DNA of 8,676 bases from Candidatus Omnitrophota bacterium (GTDB lineage: Bacteria; Omnitrophota; Gorgyraeia; 2-02-FULL-51-18). Positions 5,595 through 8,676 of the stretch are shown piece after piece. The stretch is taken from NCBI GenBank assembly GCA_023247935.1, contig JAHFFM010000075.1, positions 1 through 8,676 of the forward strand. Reading direction: 5' to 3'. The stretch's first letter is position 1; every line of letters starts with the position of its first letter. Position numbers and translations under genes: made by a program. Under the pieces are notes generated by a model. That model did not search any database. It saw only the letters and a program-made list of their open reading frames with translations, and had not been told where the DNA came from.

Positions 5595-8500
5595 ATGCGA
5601 AGAAATTTTTTTGTATTAAAAGTAAGCAGCTTTTTATTAGTTTTTAATATCGCGACGAGTGATATTTTATGGGCTGCGCCTCTAGAGCAAGCTCACTTTT
5701 CCCAAAATTCAATTCAAAGCGTTATTCAGGATCCTTCGAGGTTTGAGGCTCCGCTTGATTTTTCCGGATTAAAAGAAATCCATCGAGGCGATAATCATCA
5801 ATTTTTGATTCATATCCAGGACGCGCATGCCAATTTGAGCGGCCAGGAGAATCTGGCTTCAACTCTCGATCAAATCATGAGCCGATACCGGGTGAATCTT
5901 GTTCTCGTGGAAGGCGGGACCCGGGATGATTCGCTCACGTCTCTTAAGAAGCTCGCTGCTCCTAAAGTATGGAAGCGCGTGGCAAAAAAATTTCTTCTCG
6001 AAGGGAAAATCAGCGGGGAAGAGTATTTGAATCTTATTTCCGATCACCCGATGAAAATCATGGGGATTGAGAACCGCCAGCTGTATATGGACAGTCTCAG
6101 GGCGTATGCCCGGCTTGCCGAACAGCGTCAAAAGGCGATGGATAGCCTTAAGATTGTCCGAAATGTCGTGGAAAAACTGAAGAAAAAGATTTATCCGCGG
6201 GAACTGGTGGAATACGAAAAGATCGGCAGCCAGGGATCGGCAGCCAGGGGTCAGGGAGGCCCGGATTCTGGGGCAGGATTTAAAGAGCTTATTAGGCTTG
6301 CAATGGAAGTGTCTTTGCGTGGAGCGGCGCGACGAAGCGATCTATTCGACGCATCAGAAGCAAAGATTGCTTCGGCTTCGCCTCGCAAGGACATTGTGGA
6401 GAAATTTCCAAACATCCAAAAATTAACCGCTCTCCAGAAGCAAGAATCCCAAATTGATTTTAACCTGGCGAATCTTGAACAAGCCGCGCTGATTGAAGCA
6501 GTTTCAAAAAACAGAGGCCAAAAATTTCTAAAAGAGGAAATGACCAGGTCTTCGAAAACAAAAGACTGGAAAATTTCACAACTTAATTTTATTCAATCTC
6601 TATTTTATTCCGCGGAAGAAAAAAATATTTCCACGGCCTCTTATTCAAATCTTTTGAAATATCAAATTTATTTGAAAGAGTTCTCGGAAATCGATTTTGA
6701 ATCGTTTTTGGATGAGCGGGAACGGCTGGAGGATGAGGTTTACCGCGCTGTCATTGCGAGCCCCGAAGGGGCGAAGCAATCTATGTCCGCACAGCTTGCT
6801 TCGTCGTCGACTGCTTCGCAGCCTCCTTCTCGCAATGACGAAGAAACCAATGCCCTGCTGCTTCGTTCCATCGACCGCTATTTGAGTTTGCTGGATTCCG
6901 CTTTCCGCATTCAGATGTCCACGAAAGAATTTAAAGCGTTTGAAGTCAATGAGTCTGATTTCAGCACGATCGCCTATCTCGCTTTTTTAAACCGGAAGCT
7001 CGCGGACATGGGTTCTTTTGAAGATATGCTCGCTTATTCGCCGGCCCTGGAAAAAACCAAAAAAGCGCTGAAATTTTTTTACGCCTCGGTGAGCCGGCGC
7101 GATGAGGCTTTTTTGGAGAACGCCGAAAAAATTTTAAAAGCGGAAAACCAACAGGCCGCAATCTTGATAGCGGGCGGCTATCATACCGGACACCTAAAAA
7201 AACTTTTCAAGGAAAAAGGTTATTCCTACGCCGTGCTCGCCCCGCTCGTCACTTCCGAAACCAACCAAGCCAAATACGAAGAAATATTATTGCAGCCCCT
7301 CAAACGGAATTATGGGGACACATTACTTAATTCCATGCCCCGGGAAGGCAGGAGGGAGGAATTAAGTAATGTGTCCCCAAAACTTAGTGATATTCGCGCT
7401 GAGGCATTGGCGGAAAGCGGCGCCCGGTTAGCCGAAATTACGCGTTATGCTGGGAGCAGCGAGACCCATCTTTTTAAATTTACCGGCCGGCGGATCGAGA
7501 TAGAACGCAGGCATGGCGAAAGTCAATTAAGAGTTCGGCTCCTGGACGCTGAGTCTGAACCTAGAAATGTCGAAGCCGTGTCGGGCGAGGTTGCACAAAT
7601 TGTTAAAAATCTTAATTGGGTGCTTGGAGAAGGCAAAAAAGATTCCATCCCTTTGGAGGTGGCTCAAGCCGAAGGATTGGCGAAGATACGAATTACGCAT
7701 AAGCATTCAAGACAAAACGTTACGGTTTCGGCTTTTTCTTCATCAGAAATCGTGGCTGCAATGAGGGAATTGACCGGTTCTGTTTCATCATCTAAGGGTT
7801 CAAGGATGGCAAATTTCACGCCCTTTCTTCCCAAGGAAACACGCGATCGAATAAAAAAAATCCATTGGATTCAGGCTTTTCATTCGTATCAGCCTTTTCT
7901 TAGTTTGTCTGTGCTGTTTTCCTGGGTTTTGGCCTTTCAGCTCGAGAAATATTTTAAAAATGCTGAAATTTATATTTACTCCGATTTCTTACGATTGCTC
8001 AACTTTGGGAACTCAAAAAAAATTCACCTGAAAAGATCAAATGAAACCCATTTGATAGTTGCCGACAGGGACGATTTAGTGATCAAGGGTTTTGATTTTG
8101 AATATGCCGGAAAGCAAGCCTCCACCGAAAGTCCGACGAATGGTTTTTCTTATGAGCAGTCTCGAGATTACTTGCAGAACGTCGGCTTTGACAATATCCC
8201 TTCTAGTCCCGAACATCTTTCCATGGAGAAGATGGGGGCGGAAGTGAGAACAAAGATTCAATCTTTGCGGTCAGCTTACCCGCAATTAAATAAAAAGAAG
8301 CCGGTTTTATTTGTGAGTCCTTTGTTTGGGAAAGGGTTTCTGGGCAACGGCCGAACTTATGAACAATGGAAAAAGGCTCTTGAGGGGCTTGTGCGCGACT
8401 TTGATGGCTATATCGTGATTAATGAAGGGCCGGCTGCATGGGCTCAAAATGCGTCCGATACGCGCCCGTCAAGGTCTATGATCGAGCGTCTTTATCGCGA

Positions 8501-8676
8501 TCTGAAGAGTTTAGATGGACAAAAGAAATTAATCAAAATTTTGGGAGATGACAGCGGGAATGACATGATTCGTGTTCTGGCCATCATGCAAATCGCAGAT
8601 GTGATTTTTACAGAGCACTCCGGCATATCTCATTTGGCTGATTGGATGAACAAGCCTATGATTGCGTTGTTAAGAG
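5595..8676 (+). CDS. Large exported protein: TraB/ChaN-like N-terminal region and GT9-like C-terminal region (3' end cut)
   Basis: I translated this frame without a stop from ATG 5595 to the window edge (1027 codons). The upstream in-frame stop is at 5448. The Shine-Dalgarno site is weak (GAG 6 nt before the ATG). Residues 1-28 form a signal peptide: basic MRRN, a hydrophobic core, then DILWAAP, with likely cleavage near 27-28. Residues about 50-560 contain FLIHIQDAHANLSGQ (70-84), LVLVEGGTRDD (102-112), IMGIEN (155-160) and, much later, LIAGGYHTGH (524-533). That order of Asp/His...Gln, Glu-Gly and Gly-x-x-His recalls the TraB/ChaN/TIKI-like superfamily, with a long helical insertion at about 175-510. 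From about 755 the protein resembles a GT-B glycosyltransferase of family 9: a Rossmann-like start, PVLFVSP (903-909), and ADVIFTEHSGISHLADW (1001-1017), the counterpart of the heptosyltransferase DSGxxHLA loop. Repeat elements interrupt the insertion (residues 210-415) and the 573-595 linker. Substrate and role are unknown; cell-envelope glycan work is a guess. Confidence 0.85.
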   Translation, partial: MRRNFFVLKVSSFLLVFNIATSDILWAAPLEQAHFSQNSIQSVIQDPSRFEAPLDFSGLKEIHRGDNHQFLIHIQDAHANLSGQENLASTLDQIMSRYRVNLVLVEGGTRDDSLTSLKKLAAPKVWKRVAKKFLLEGKISGEEYLNLISDHPMKIMGIENRQLYMDSLRAYARLAEQRQKAMDSLKIVRNVVEKLKKKIYPRELVEYEKIGSQGSAARGQGGPDSGAGFKELIRLAMEVSLRGAARRSDLFDASEAKIASASPRKDIVEKFPNIQKLTALQKQESQIDFNLANLEQAALIEAVSKNRGQKFLKEEMTRSSKTKDWKISQLNFIQSLFYSAEEKNISTASYSNLLKYQIYLKEFSEIDFESFLDERERLEDEVYRAVIASPEGAKQSMSAQLASSSTASQPPSRNDEETNALLLRSIDRYLSLLDSAFRIQMSTKEFKAFEVNESDFSTIAYLAFLNRKLADMGSFEDMLAYSPALEKTKKALKFFYASVSRRDEAFLENAEKILKAENQQAAILIAGGYHTGHLKKLFKEKGYSYAVLAPLVTSETNQAKYEEILLQPLKRNYGDTLLNSMPREGRREELSNVSPKLSDIRAEALAESGARLAEITRYAGSSETHLFKFTGRRIEIERRHGESQLRVRLLDAESEPRNVEAVSGEVAQIVKNLNWVLGEGKKDSIPLEVAQAEGLAKIRITHKHSRQNVTVSAFSSSEIVAAMRELTGSVSSSKGSRMANFTPFLPKETRDRIKKIHWIQAFHSYQPFLSLSVLFSWVLAFQLEKYFKNAEIYIYSDFLRLLNFGNSKKIHLKRSNETHLIVADRDDLVIKGFDFEYAGKQASTESPTNGFSYEQSRDYLQNVGFDNIPSSPEHLSMEKMGAEVRTKIQSLRSAYPQLNKKKPVLFVSPLFGKGFLGNGRTYEQWKKALEGLVRDFDGYIVINEGPAAWAQNASDTRPSRSMIERLYRDLKSLDGQKKLIKILGDDSGNDMIRVLAIMQIADVIFTEHSGISHLADWMNKPMIALLR
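6221..6248 (+). repeat. 14-bp tandem repeat inside the large gene
   Basis: The unit GATCGGCAGCCAGG occurs twice without a gap (6221-6234, 6235-6248) and is followed by a related GGTCAGGGAGG. Because 14 is not a multiple of three, the two copies are read in different frames (IGSQ, then GSAARG), giving a Gly/Ser/Gln-rich low-complexity linker at residues about 209-232. The overall frame is kept. This is a simple replication-slippage or imported low-complexity segment in a tolerant part of the protein. Confidence 0.85.
6315..6388. repeat. Decayed palindromic repeat inside the large gene (family A copy 3)
   Basis: The left half (6315-6343, beginning TTGCGTGGAGCG and ending GACGAAGCGATCT) and right half (6364-6388, beginning AGATTGCTTCGG and ending CCTCGCAA) are imperfectly complementary. 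They use the same words (TTGCG..GAGCG, GACGAAGC, AGATTGCTTCG, CTCGCAA) as the copy at 6750-6839. It encodes about 25 residues (241-265), LRGAARRSDLFDASEAKIAS and on, with no stop codon. The mismatches suggest it is older than the other copy. Confidence 0.65.
6750..6839. repeat. Compound palindromic repeat inside the large gene (family A copy 2)
   Basis: Perfect 11-bp outer arms GTCATTGCGAG (6750-6760) and CTCGCAATGAC (6829-6839) flank nested inverted repeats: CGAAGCAA (6772-6779) with TTGCTTCG (6796-6803), and GCGAAGCA (6771-6778) with TGCTTCGC (6812-6819). The element is 90 bp, exactly 30 codons, and begins on a codon boundary. It encodes V386-D415, a Ser/Ala/Gln-rich segment (VIASPEGAKQSMSAQLASSS...). 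The outer arm is the same sequence as the palindrome between nuoH and nuoI, so this is a dispersed genomic repeat that has become protein-coding. Confidence 0.9.
7313..7379. repeat. Perfect 22-bp inverted repeat inside the large gene (family B)
   Basis: Arms at 7313-7334 and 7358-7379 are perfectly complementary over 22 bp (left arm starts TGGGGACACATTACTTAA). They enclose a 23-nt loop with a nested TGCC/GGCA stem. The element is read in frame as residues 573-595 (YGDTLLNSMPREGRREELSN then VSP). The sequence has no relation to family A. From memory, GGGGACACATTACTTAATT-type palindromes are common near IS200-like (REP-associated tyrosine, RAYT) transposase genes in environmental bacterial genomes. 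No transposase is present in this window. It lies in the linker after the GGYH motif and before the middle region of the protein. Confidence 0.92.

Noticed and set aside
5859..6131. Minus-strand open frame of 90 codons
   Set aside because: It is the antisense shadow of the conserved N-terminal domain of the large plus-strand gene, with no ribosome binding site or family resemblance.
6221..6839. CRISPR-like array
   Set aside because: The repeats are palindromic, of different families and unevenly spaced, and they lie in a continuous coding frame with no regular spacers.
6697..6885. Plus-strand open frame of 62 codons
   Set aside because: It overlaps the large gene in another frame and is mostly made of the palindromic repeat, which tends to be open in several frames.
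7313..7379. Assembly artefact or broken gene at the perfect palindrome
   Set aside because: The frame is open before, through and for more than 400 codons after it, and the protein after it still has domain-like sequence. An artefact cannot be fully excluded without reads.

Overview
The window holds the 5' part of a complex I (NADH-quinone oxidoreductase-type) operon on the minus strand and, facing away from it, the first 1027 codons of a large, poorly characterised exported protein on the plus strand. Both are driven from one intergenic region of about 316 bp (5279-5594). The DNA is bacterial, with compact operons, Shine-Dalgarno sites and sigma70-like promoters. Base composition looks similar on both sides. 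The long signal-peptide protein starting with a QDAH...Q/VEGG motif set, and two families of dispersed palindromes, remind me of uncultured lineages such as Candidatus Omnitrophota. That assignment is from memory and is tentative.

Minus strand, in transcription order: nuoA (5278-4913), nuoB (4922-4236), a fused nuoCD (4231-2591), nuoH (2594-1620), nuoI (1570-1049), nuoJ (1052-540), nuoK (543-229) and the start of nuoL (229 to beyond base 1). Most junctions overlap by 1-10 bp or are separated by 4 bp, so translation is probably coupled. The one exception is the 49-bp nuoH-nuoI gap, which is filled by a perfect palindrome. nuoE, nuoF and nuoG, the NADH-oxidising input module, are absent from their usual place between nuoD and nuoH. 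The complex is therefore either fed by another donor (ferredoxin or another carrier) or completed by genes elsewhere. A consensus promoter (TTGACA-17 bp-TATACT) lies just upstream of nuoA.

Plus strand: a promoter (TTGTAT-17 bp-TATAAT) precedes an open frame from 5595 that is still open at the window end. The protein has a signal peptide, an N-terminal region with motifs like the TraB/ChaN/TIKI-type superfamily (QDAH 75-78, EGG 106-108, GGYH 527-530), and a C-terminal region resembling a family 9 (heptosyltransferase-like) GT-B glycosyltransferase. Both domain calls are inferred from motifs only.

The most unusual feature is that this coding sequence carries at least three palindromic repeat elements and a short tandem repeat, all read through in frame. 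One is a perfect 22-bp inverted repeat (7313-7379). Another (6750-6839) belongs to the same family as the palindrome in the nuo operon (1582-1619). A third (6315-6388) is a decayed copy of that family. The situation resembles the Rickettsia palindromic elements that add peptide segments to proteins.
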